A stretch of DNA of 64,000 bases, from positions 94,624-158,623 of the forward strand of contig DATJUB010000078.1 in assembly GCA_035502775.1 (NCBI GenBank). Direction: 5' to 3'. Positions 16,771-23,544 of the stretch are shown here, piece by piece (position 1 is the stretch's first letter; the number at the start of each line of letters is the position of its first letter). The notes beneath the pieces are model-generated. The model had not been told where the DNA came from and searched no databases. It saw nothing but the letters and a program-made list of their open reading frames with translations. Origin of the DNA: 67-14 sp035502775 (GTDB taxonomy: Bacteria > Actinomycetota > Thermoleophilia > Solirubrobacterales > 70-9). Made by a program: the position numbers and the translations under genes.

Positions 16771-17747
16771 GTGAGGAGCGCTCAGCGCCCGAGCCGGTAA
16801 CGGCGGTAATCGATGCGGCCGGCGCCTGGCTGCCACAGGGCCTGGAGATGGTCGAAGCGGGTCTGACCGCCGCTGTCGATCATGATGGTGCCCTCTCGGA
16901 GGACGCCGTGACCACCCTGAAGGCCGGCGGCAAGAGGATGCGGCCGATGCTCGTCCTGCTCTGCGCCGGCCCGGACGGAGGCGACGCGGCGGTTCGCGCC
17001 GGGATCGCGGTCGAACTGGTTCACATGGCGAGCCTGGTCCACGACGACGTGCTTGACCGGGCGCCCCTCCGCCGCGGCATGCCGACCGTGTACGCACGTT
17101 CCGGAAGGGGAGCGGCCACCTCGGTCGGGGACCAGCTCTTCGCCACCGCCTTCCGGGTCCTGGTCGACGGCGGTGATCACGAAGCGGTGGCGGAACTCAG
17201 CCGGACCGCGGTCGACCTGGCGCGAGGAGAATTGATGCAGCGCCGGGGTGCGTTCAACCTCCGGCTCGAAGAATCCGAGTACTTCGAGCGCTGCGGACTG
17301 AAGACAGGCCGGCTCTTCGAAGCGGCCTGTGTGCTCGGCCGATCCACGGTGGAACCCGGCCAGGCCGGCGTGATCTCACTCTTCGGCCACCGGATCGGAC
17401 TCGCGTTCCAGATGCTGGACGACGTTCTGGATATCGCGGGGCCGCCATCCCGCACCGGCAAGGCGCGAGGCACCGACCTGCTCGACGGCACCGTGACCCT
17501 GCCGCTGATAGTCGCCGCGGCGATCGAGCCGGCCCTGCTCGAAAGCGACCTGCACCGGCTCGACGAGGCGTCGGCCGAAGTTCTCTGCGACCGGATCGCG
17601 GCCACCGGTGCCCTCAATCAGGTCCGCGAACGGGCGATGGGAATGATCGACGAAGCGAAGGCCGGGCTCGCTTCGGCCGGACTTGATTCCGAACAGAGGC
17701 AGCTGCTCGAACTGATCGCCGACGGGGTCGTCCTCCGCTACAGCTGA
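16767..17747 (+). CDS. Polyprenyl diphosphate synthase (trans-type)
   Basis: 326-residue all-helical prenyl synthase. The first Asp-rich motif is HDDVLD (in LVHDDVLDRAPLRRG), the second is DDVLD in FQMLDDVLDIAG, and GGKRMRPMLV gives the IPP-binding region. It probably makes the octa/nonaprenyl side chain of menaquinone, because it overlaps menG by 4 bp (GTGA). Chain length cannot be set from sequence alone. The GTG start at 16767 is forced by the overlap. Confidence 0.9.
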   Translation: MSEERSAPEPVTAVIDAAGAWLPQGLEMVEAGLTAAVDHDGALSEDAVTTLKAGGKRMRPMLVLLCAGPDGGDAAVRAGIAVELVHMASLVHDDVLDRAPLRRGMPTVYARSGRGAATSVGDQLFATAFRVLVDGGDHEAVAELSRTAVDLARGELMQRRGAFNLRLEESEYFERCGLKTGRLFEAACVLGRSTVEPGQAGVISLFGHRIGLAFQMLDDVLDIAGPPSRTGKARGTDLLDGTVTLPLIVAAAIEPALLESDLHRLDEASAEVLCDRIAATGALNQVRERAMGMIDEAKAGLASAGLDSEQRQLLELIADGVVLRYS

Positions 17748-17791
17748 GACGAAGGGCGATCTCAGGCCCAGTTCTGGAATACTCCCCGGCC

Positions 17792-18358
17792 ATGGTGCTC
17801 AGCGACCATACGATCCGGGAAGAGATCGAAAAGGAACGGATCCTGATCGATCCCTTCGAGCCGGACCTGATCCAGCCGTCGAGCGTCGATCTGCGGGTCG
17901 ACTCCAGCTATCGGGTCTTCAACAACTCGCGCTACCCGTTCATCGACGTGCGCAAGCCGATGGAAGACCTCACCACCTTGGTCAAGCCCGAGGAGGGCGA
18001 ACCCTTCATCCTCCATCCCGGTGAGTTCGTTCTCGGCCAGACACTCGAACGGGTGACCCTGCCGAACGATCTGGTCGCACGACTCGAAGGCAAGAGCTCG
18101 CTCGGGCGGCTCGGCCTGCTGATCCACTCCACCGCGGGCTTCGTCGACGCCGGCTTCTCCGGCAACCTCACCCTCGAGCTTTCCAACGTCGCCAACCTGC
18201 CGATCACGATCTACCACGGAATGCCGATCGGGCAACTTTCCTTCATGAGAATGGACCGGGCTGTGGACAGCCCCTACGGAAGCGAACTCAACGGTTCGAA
18301 GTACCAAGGCCAGGCCGAACCGACCGCTTCCCGCTACTACCTCAACTTCAAGGACTGA
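17792..18358 (+). CDS. dcd: dCTP deaminase (bifunctional dUMP-forming type)
   Basis: 188-residue dCTP deaminase. It has LIQPSSVDLRV, FVLGQTLERVTLP, EGKSSLGRLGLL and HSTAGFVDAGFSG, followed by LELSNVANLPI and GSKYQGQ. These segments are nearly those of the mycobacterial enzyme that converts dCTP straight to dUMP (deaminase plus dUTPase), and differ from the Gram-negative deaminase-only form, so the bifunctional activity is inferred. AATACT lies about 8 nt before the ATG and may be a leaderless -10. It stands alone between the polyprenyl synthase and tatA. Confidence 0.92.
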   Translation: MVLSDHTIREEIEKERILIDPFEPDLIQPSSVDLRVDSSYRVFNNSRYPFIDVRKPMEDLTTLVKPEEGEPFILHPGEFVLGQTLERVTLPNDLVARLEGKSSLGRLGLLIHSTAGFVDAGFSGNLTLELSNVANLPITIYHGMPIGQLSFMRMDRAVDSPYGSELNGSKYQGQAEPTASRYYLNFKD

Positions 18359-18383
18359 TCCACGGCCGAGATGGCCGCGTAGG

Positions 18384-18389
18384 TACCAT
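18384..18389 (+). promoter_or_regulatory. -10 box (TACCAT) of tatA
   Basis: TACCAT ends 6 nt before the GTG start of tatA, a leaderless spacing. It would serve tatA, tatC and the following anchored protein. Confidence 0.45.
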
Positions 18390-18395
18390 CAACTT

Positions 18396-18734
18396 GTGAT
18401 TCCCAACATCGGCCCTCTGGAAATAGCGATCGTTCTGATCATCGCCCTGATCGTCTTCGGGCCCAAGCGCCTGCCCGAACTCGGCAAGTCGCTGGGCAAA
18501 GGCATCAACGAGTTCCGCGAAGGTGTCAGCAAGATCGGGGACGACGACAAGGACGAAGACGATGACGACGACGAGTTCGACACCGAGCCCGCCGCCCTCA
18601 CCCCACCGCCGGGCGACGAGCCCGAGGTCACAGAGATCGTCAACGACGACACCCCCGCGAATGATGTGGAAGCCAAGCCCGCCGAAGAAGCCGAGCCAGT
18701 CGAGTCTGAGGTAGTCCCCGAGCGGCAAGACTGA
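18396..18734 (+). CDS. tatA: Sec-independent translocase subunit TatA
   Basis: 112 residues: a short N-terminal membrane helix (IGPLEIAIVLIIALIVF), the hinge GPKRLPELGKSLGKG and an amphipathic helix, then an unusually long acidic tail (an Asp/Glu run near 52-60 and a Glu/Pro/Ala-rich end). TatA forms the export pore with TatC. The motif G-P-K-R-L-P-E is diagnostic. A second TatB-like gene is not present, so this may be a minimal TatA/TatC system. It lies 10 bp before tatC. Confidence 0.93.
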   Translation: MIPNIGPLEIAIVLIIALIVFGPKRLPELGKSLGKGINEFREGVSKIGDDDKDEDDDDDEFDTEPAALTPPPGDEPEVTEIVNDDTPANDVEAKPAEEAEPVESEVVPERQD

Positions 18735-18744
18735 GGTTCCCGGT

Positions 18745-19512
18745 TTGGCCAAGCTGAAGCCGGTAAAGCATGACGAGCAACTGAGTCTCGTCGATCATCT
18801 GGACGAACTCCGGTCGCGGATCATCTTCACGCTGATCGCGGTCACCCTGATCTTCGCGGTCTGCTTCTGGAAAAGCGACCTGATCCTCGACATCGCCTCG
18901 GCACCCCTGCCCGAAGCCAACCAGGCGCTGATCGTGCTGGCCCCGACCGAGGCGTTCATGACCTCGGTCACCGTCAGCGCCTACGCCGCGCTCATCATCT
19001 CGGCACCCTTGATCAGCTACCAGCTGTTCGCCTACATCCTCCCCGCCTTCTCACCCCGTGAGCGCCGCGCGATCATGCCACTGCTGATCGCGATCCCGAT
19101 GCTGTTCATCCTCGGCGTCGTCTTCGCCTACTTCGTGATCCTGCCGGCCGCGATCAACTTCCTGCTCAGCTTCAACGGCGACCAATTCAACACCGAGCTG
19201 CGGGCCCGCGAGTACTACTCGTTCTTCTCCACCACATGCCTCGCCGGCGGCATCGTGTTTCAGGTTCCGATCGTGATCCTGGCGCTCGTGAAACTGCGGA
19301 TCGTCACGGTCAAACAGCTGCGGACCAACCGCAGATACGCCTACCTGATCATCGCCGTACTGGCCGCCGCACTGCCCGGAGTCGACCCGCTTTCGATGCT
19401 GATCGAGATGGTTCCGCTCCTTCTCCTGTACGAGTTGAGTATCTTCCTCGCTCGGGGCATTGGCGTCAAGAAGGTGCCGGAAAGCGAAGAGCCCACCATC
19501 GAGGAGCTTTAG
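18745..19512 (+). CDS. tatC: Sec-independent translocase subunit TatC
   Basis: 255-residue polytopic membrane protein with six predicted helices. N-terminal LVDHLDELRSRI is the TatC signature for twin-arginine recognition; FEAYILPAFSPRERR-type loop is present as YILPAFSPRERRAI. The start is TTG at 18745, following GAGG near the tatA stop. It serves folded cofactor proteins such as the Rieske subunit encoded in the same window. Confidence 0.95.
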   Translation: MAKLKPVKHDEQLSLVDHLDELRSRIIFTLIAVTLIFAVCFWKSDLILDIASAPLPEANQALIVLAPTEAFMTSVTVSAYAALIISAPLISYQLFAYILPAFSPRERRAIMPLLIAIPMLFILGVVFAYFVILPAAINFLLSFNGDQFNTELRAREYYSFFSTTCLAGGIVFQVPIVILALVKLRIVTVKQLRTNRRYAYLIIAVLAAALPGVDPLSMLIEMVPLLLLYELSIFLARGIGVKKVPESEEPTIEEL

Positions 19513-19514
19513 AA

Positions 19515-20363
19515 GTGGCTGAAGAACCAGAACAGAGAATGCTGTTTGACCTGCGTGGCCGGCGCAAGCGCGTGATCCAGGTGATCTACGTGCTGCTCGC
19601 CCTGATCATGGTGGCCAGCCTCGTCGTGATCGGACTGCCGGGCGGCATCAGCCCGTTCAACAGCGGCAGCAACATCGTCGGTGAGGACGCGGCCGAACTG
19701 AGCATCAAGCGGGCCGAGAACCTTCAGACCAAGCTCAAGGCCAACCCGAACAACGAGACCCTCCAGACCGAACTCGTGCGCGCCCGCATCGCGGCCGGAG
19801 GAAACCTGTTCGAACAGGATGACGAGACCGGACAGCTTCTGATCACCGACAAGGCGACCGAACAGTACGAACTGGCGGCGACCGCCTGGGATCAGTACCT
19901 CAAGGAACACGGGAAAAACCCCGATCCTCAGCTGGCACAGGTCGTCACCGGTGCCCTCTACCAGCTCGCCAACGGCTCCAGCGTGGCCCAGTTCGAAAAC
20001 AACATCGCCGCCGCCGCGGCGGCCCAGGAGATCGTGGTCAAGGCCGCCGAGAAGGAAGCGAAGACAAGCGAAGCGGCACCACCCGTCGCCCAGCTCGCCA
20101 GTCTCGCCGAACTTCAGTTCCTGGCCCAGAACAACGAAGCCGCCGAAGCCTCGGCCAAAAAAGCCGTGGCGCTCGCCGACAAGTCAGAACGCAACCAGCT
20201 CGAAGCTCAGATCAAATCGTTCAGGCAGAGCGGTGAGCAGGTCGCCAAGCAGCTGAAGGCCGCCAAGAAGCAGGCCAAGCAGGACGGTGGCAAGTCCCTC
20301 CAGGATCCGGCCGGCACGCTCGGAACCCAGGACGCCCTGCCGGCGGGACAGGCCCAGCCGTAA
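19515..20363 (+). CDS. Membrane-anchored TPR-like protein, unknown function
   Basis: 282 residues from the GTG at 19515, two bases after tatC. It has a basic N-terminus (LRGRRKRVIQ), one membrane segment (about 20-42) and an extracytoplasmic region of helical hairpins rich in Ala, Gln, Glu and Lys that looks like degenerate tetratricopeptide repeats (AATAWDQYLKEHGKNPDP; LASLAELQFLAQNNEAAEA). The tail is Lys/Gln-rich. No enzyme motif is seen. Linkage to tatAC suggests, but does not prove, a role around export or envelope assembly. The open frame continues upstream inside tatC and is not used. Confidence 0.72.
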   Translation: MAEEPEQRMLFDLRGRRKRVIQVIYVLLALIMVASLVVIGLPGGISPFNSGSNIVGEDAAELSIKRAENLQTKLKANPNNETLQTELVRARIAAGGNLFEQDDETGQLLITDKATEQYELAATAWDQYLKEHGKNPDPQLAQVVTGALYQLANGSSVAQFENNIAAAAAAQEIVVKAAEKEAKTSEAAPPVAQLASLAELQFLAQNNEAAEASAKKAVALADKSERNQLEAQIKSFRQSGEQVAKQLKAAKKQAKQDGGKSLQDPAGTLGTQDALPAGQAQP

Positions 20364-20433
20364 GCAGACGTTTCAAAGCCGGTCAATCTATACTTTCCCG
20401 CAAGGCGCCCGAAAGCTTTCGAGCGCCACTCAC

Positions 20434-20506
20434 GGGCCGTTAGCTCAGTTGGTAGAGCAGGAGACTCTTAATCTCAAGGTCGAAGGTTCGAATCCTTCAC
20501 GGCCCA
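20434..20506 (+). tRNA. tRNA-Lys (CUU)
   Basis: 73-nt cloverleaf: acceptor GGGCCGT/ACGGCCC with discriminator A, D-arm GCTC/GAGC, anticodon loop CTCTTAA (anticodon CTT) and T-arm GAAGG-TTCGAAT-CCTTC. The base pair at the bottom of the anticodon stem is mismatched (G-A); all else is regular. CCA is not encoded. Confidence 0.95.
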
Positions 20507-20905
20507 CTTACGTATGTTCCGCCTCATGGCTTCTTTGCCTTTGGGCGGGCAGCCCGCCGGAACCGCCAGCCCGCGCCTGACTTCGTCGACGGCCGGAATG
20601 GCCCACTCAGGTACCGGAGTACGATCGTGGGACATTCCGGCCTTTACTCCTCGTCAGCCACGGGCTGGCGGCCCCGGCGAACCACCCGCTCGGTTTGTGG
20701 AATTGGCTTGACTTGATGCTCGTGGATCCCGTTGATCTCAGCGGTTTGGTGGCTTTGTCCCATAAACCCTATGTTTGCGGGGTTGGTTCTGTTTCTGTAT
20801 GCTGCTCGGCAACATGACTTGTGTGATGGCCGTCACCGGCCGTCGCCTCGTTTGCACAGGGAACAAAACTTGGCCGTAGGGGCCACGACTCTAGGGAGAC
20901 ACAGA
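20507..20905. other. 399-bp gene-free stretch after tRNA-Lys
   Basis: No convincing gene is seen. The first half holds the large imperfect inverted repeat listed separately. The second half contains TTTGCG (20774) spaced 18 bp from TATGCT (20798), a possible promoter for the secreted-protein pair, which would give a leader of about 100 nt. A Shine-Dalgarno AGGGAG lies at 20893-20898, just before the next start. Confidence 0.5.
20555..20679. repeat. 125-bp imperfect inverted repeat
   Basis: Outer arms CCGCCAGCCCGCGCCTGAC (20563-20581) and its near-complement at 20653-20671 pair at 17 of 19 positions. The flanking CGCCGG/CCGGCG extends the stem, and inner arms GGCCGGAATGGCCC (20591) and GGGACATTCCGGCC (20629) pair at 13 of 14. 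A central loop of about 24 nt remains. It could be a structured RNA, a cruciform or a decayed non-autonomous element. Confidence 0.6.
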
Positions 20906-22057
20906 ATGAGGGAGACGACCGGCCGTTCGCGCCGTGTTTCAACCAAGCTCAAGGCAGCCTTCGTTGCGCTGCTCGCCATCTTCGCGGTGACCGCCGCCGG
21001 CGCCACCAGCGCCCAGGCCGCCGACAAGCTGGACATCACCTTCAACGACGGCTGGATCAAGATCCCCGCCCTCGAAGCCGCGGGACTCGAGCCGATTCAC
21101 GCTCTCGATCCTGCCGATCCGAACAGCCTCGAAGTCACCATGACCGGCGATCTCGACACCGCCGCCGGCACCTTCACCTCGAAGGCCTCCGACTTCAGCT
21201 TCCCCTCGCAGTCGTTCGAGGTGACGCCGGGCAACAACATCACCCTGAATATCTCGGCCAACGCCGATTTCACCGGAAACTACGTCCCGTCCTCGGGAGC
21301 GTTCTCGGCCAACCTGCCGCTCAAGCTCGTCGTCGACGGCCCCGGATTCGGAGTCAAGTGCGAACTGAAGCCGCTGACCATTCCGCTCAGCTCCTCCGGT
21401 GCCGCGATCGACTTCGGCTCGGTCGGCGATCCGCCCAGCCCGTCCAACCCGAAGGCCGGCGCTCCGTTCGCCGCGCCGAGCAACGCCGGTGCCGTCAACG
21501 GATCCTGGACCAACGTCACGGCCGCCAACAACGTGTTCGGAATTCCGGCCTACGACAAGGACGCGGCCGAGATGACCACCGACTGCAAGAACCTGATCGG
21601 GGCCTTCACCGGCGGTGACCCGAACGCCAGCTTCGACGGCTCGCTCTGGCTCGGTGGCACCTCCAAGGTCACCCACATCGACGACCCGGTCTGCACCCCG
21701 CCCCAGGTCGGCACACCGCCGAACTGCGAGAACCCGGTCACCCCGTTCGCGGTGAGCAAGGTCGCGGTCACCCCGGGCAAGGCATCGGTCAAGGCCGGCA
21801 AGTCGGTCAAGCTGAAGGTCGCGGTCACCAACTCCGGTGGCACCGCCGGTTCGGCCACCGTCGCCCTGAAGTCGACCAACAAGAAGGTCACCCTTCCGAA
21901 GTCGGTCAAGGTCTCAGTCGCCGCCGGCAAGACCGCGATCAAGACGATCGTCGTCAAGGTGAACAAGAAGGCCAAGGGCAAGGCGACCATCACCGCCAAG
22001 TCCGGGTCGAAGAGCGGCAAGTCCGTCCTGACCATCAAGAAGGCCAAGAAGAAGTAG
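20906..22057 (+). CDS. Secreted protein with Lys-rich beta C-terminal domain, paralog 1
   Basis: 383 residues from the ATG at 20906, preceded by AGGGAG. A Sec signal peptide (about 1-34) ends at SAQAA. The first 250 residues are an unrecognised beta-rich, Asn/Ser/Pro-rich domain with paired cysteines (GVKCEL, DCKNL). CTPPQVGTPPNCENP forms a short Cys linker, and the C-terminal 90 residues resemble a CARDB-like beta domain (KVAVTPGKASVKAGKSVKLKV) with a very basic end (KKAKKK). The basic tail may bind acidic wall polymers; this is inference. The gene downstream is a paralog. Confidence 0.75.
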   Translation: MRETTGRSRRVSTKLKAAFVALLAIFAVTAAGATSAQAADKLDITFNDGWIKIPALEAAGLEPIHALDPADPNSLEVTMTGDLDTAAGTFTSKASDFSFPSQSFEVTPGNNITLNISANADFTGNYVPSSGAFSANLPLKLVVDGPGFGVKCELKPLTIPLSSSGAAIDFGSVGDPPSPSNPKAGAPFAAPSNAGAVNGSWTNVTAANNVFGIPAYDKDAAEMTTDCKNLIGAFTGGDPNASFDGSLWLGGTSKVTHIDDPVCTPPQVGTPPNCENPVTPFAVSKVAVTPGKASVKAGKSVKLKVAVTNSGGTAGSATVALKSTNKKVTLPKSVKVSVAAGKTAIKTIVVKVNKKAKGKATITAKSGSKSGKSVLTIKKAKKK

Positions 22058-22089
22058 CAGGGACCCGGCAGTACCAGGGAGACAACGAC

Positions 22090-22115
22090 GGCCGGCCCTC
22101 GATCGAGGGCCGGCC
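22090..22115. terminator. Perfect 26-bp palindrome between the secreted paralogs
   Basis: Perfect GC-rich inverted repeat with arm GGCCGGCCCTCGA, 32 bp after the first stop and immediately before the GGAGG of the second gene. No T-run follows. It may attenuate or process the transcript, or tune expression of the second gene. Confidence 0.6.
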
Positions 22116-22127
22116 TTGGAGGAATAA

Positions 22128-23378
22128 ATGAATACCGCAGTCAGTTCTTCAAGTCACAAGGGAGTGACGAGAGGCCGCGCCGCGATCGCGGCGCTTCTCG
22201 CCATCTGTGCGCTCGGCATGGCATGGAGCGTCTCGGGGGCGAAGGCCGCCCAGGGCGATCCGTTTCAGGTCGACTTCAACTACGTGGGACTCAACGTCGA
22301 AGCCGGCCCGGCCGAGCTCAACGAGATGGTGCTCGACCCGACCACCGAAGACTCCGAGGGCAACCTGCTCGGGGCCCTCGAGATGCGGGGCGTCTACGAC
22401 GACAATGCAGGCAACTTCACCTTGCCGAAGGCGACCGGACTCGAGTTCCCCGACGCCAAGCTCGAGATCGAGGGTGCCGAGATCACCGGCAAGCTGGGCC
22501 TCGTCGAAGACGCCAAGGGCAACTACAACTCATCCACCGGAGTGATGACGCTCACCCCGAAGATCTCGCTCACGCTCGGTACGCCGAACGTCAGGGACTT
22601 CCCGCCGGATCTGCTCGCGATCGTCGGTGGCATGCTGCCGCCCGGCAGCGCCCCGTATCCGCTGGCCTGCGAGTTCTCCCCGCTGGCCGTGAGTCTCTCC
22701 ACCGCCAACAAGTGGCCCTCGCCCGGCACCACCTTCGCCAACCCGGCGGAACCGCTGCCGAGTGAAGGAGCTGTGTCCGGCGCCTGGACCACCAAGCCGA
22801 AGGTCAAGGTGATCGAAGGCGGAACGATGTGCACGCTGATCGGTTCGCTGATCAAGCCCGTCGGAGGACTCTGGATGGCGAACTCCGCCACCGCGTTCTC
22901 GGGCATGCCGCCGGCCACCGGCCCGAAGCCGCCCGCCGATGTTTGCCTGCCGACCGAGACCGGCACTCCGCCCGACTGCAAGCCCAAGGAGATCAAGTGC
23001 GATCCGCCGCAGACCGGCATCAAGCCGAACTGCATCGATCCGCCGGACGAGAAGTCAGCCGAGATCACCAAGGTCGCGATCACACCCGCCAAGGGCACGA
23101 TCAAGGCCGGCAAGTCGCTGAAGATCAAGGTCAAGGTCACCAACACCGGTGATCTGAAGTCCGGCCCGATCAAGGTCGCGCTGAAGTCGACCAACAAGCA
23201 GGTCACCCTGCCGAAGACGATCACCGTCGACGTCGCCGCCGGAGCCACCGCCACCAAGACCGTCACGGTCAAGGCGGGCAAGAAGGCCAAGGGCAAGGCC
23301 ACCATCTCGGCCAAGTACGGCAGCAAGAGCGGCAAGTCCGTTCTCACCGTCAAGAAAGCCAAGAAGGCCAAGAAGTAG
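22128..23378 (+). CDS. Secreted protein with Lys-rich beta C-terminal domain, paralog 2
   Basis: 416 residues with a clear GGAGG ribosome site about 6 nt before the ATG. Signal peptide runs to about residue 40 (SGAKAA). Layout matches the gene before it: a beta-rich domain of about 240 residues with ACEFSPLAVSLS and one later Cys, then a Cys/Pro linker (CLPTETGTPPDC; CDPPQTGIKPNC), and the same CARDB-like domain ending KKAKKAKK. The two C-terminal domains are closely alike, the N-terminal parts much less so. Function unknown; an exported cell-surface protein is the safest reading. It is followed by a strong terminator. Confidence 0.75.
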   Translation: MNTAVSSSSHKGVTRGRAAIAALLAICALGMAWSVSGAKAAQGDPFQVDFNYVGLNVEAGPAELNEMVLDPTTEDSEGNLLGALEMRGVYDDNAGNFTLPKATGLEFPDAKLEIEGAEITGKLGLVEDAKGNYNSSTGVMTLTPKISLTLGTPNVRDFPPDLLAIVGGMLPPGSAPYPLACEFSPLAVSLSTANKWPSPGTTFANPAEPLPSEGAVSGAWTTKPKVKVIEGGTMCTLIGSLIKPVGGLWMANSATAFSGMPPATGPKPPADVCLPTETGTPPDCKPKEIKCDPPQTGIKPNCIDPPDEKSAEITKVAITPAKGTIKAGKSLKIKVKVTNTGDLKSGPIKVALKSTNKQVTLPKTITVDVAAGATATKTVTVKAGKKAKGKATISAKYGSKSGKSVLTVKKAKKAKK

Positions 23379-23410
23379 GTTCCCGGAACCGGCTTCTTCA
23401 GAACCGAAAC

Positions 23411-23442
23411 AAAAAGCCCCGGCAGAGATGCCGGGGCTTTTT
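23411..23442 (+). terminator. Intrinsic terminator of the secreted-protein pair
   Basis: GCCCCGGC-AGAGAT-GCCGGGGC stem flanked by five A on the 5' side and TTTTT on the 3' side, so it can work in both directions. It lies 32 bp after the second paralog. Confidence 0.92.
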
Positions 23443-23454
23443 GTTTGCCTGGAG

Positions 23455-23527
23455 TGGCGAGGGCCGGGATCGAACCGGCGACACCACGATTTTCAGTCGT
23501 GTGCTCTACCAACTGAGCTACCTCGCC
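23455..23527 (-). tRNA. tRNA-Phe (GAA)
   Basis: Minus-strand cloverleaf of 73 nt: acceptor GGCGAGG/CCTCGCC with discriminator A, D-arm GCTC/GAGC, anticodon loop CTGAAAA (anticodon GAA), T-arm GCCGG-TTCGATC-CCGGC. CCA not encoded. Confidence 0.96.
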
Positions 23528-23544
23528 AAGCCGGCACAGGCTAT

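Noticed and set aside
20434..20905. Integration site or genomic island next to tRNA-Lys
   Set aside because: No integrase gene and no direct repeat of the tRNA 3' end was found downstream.
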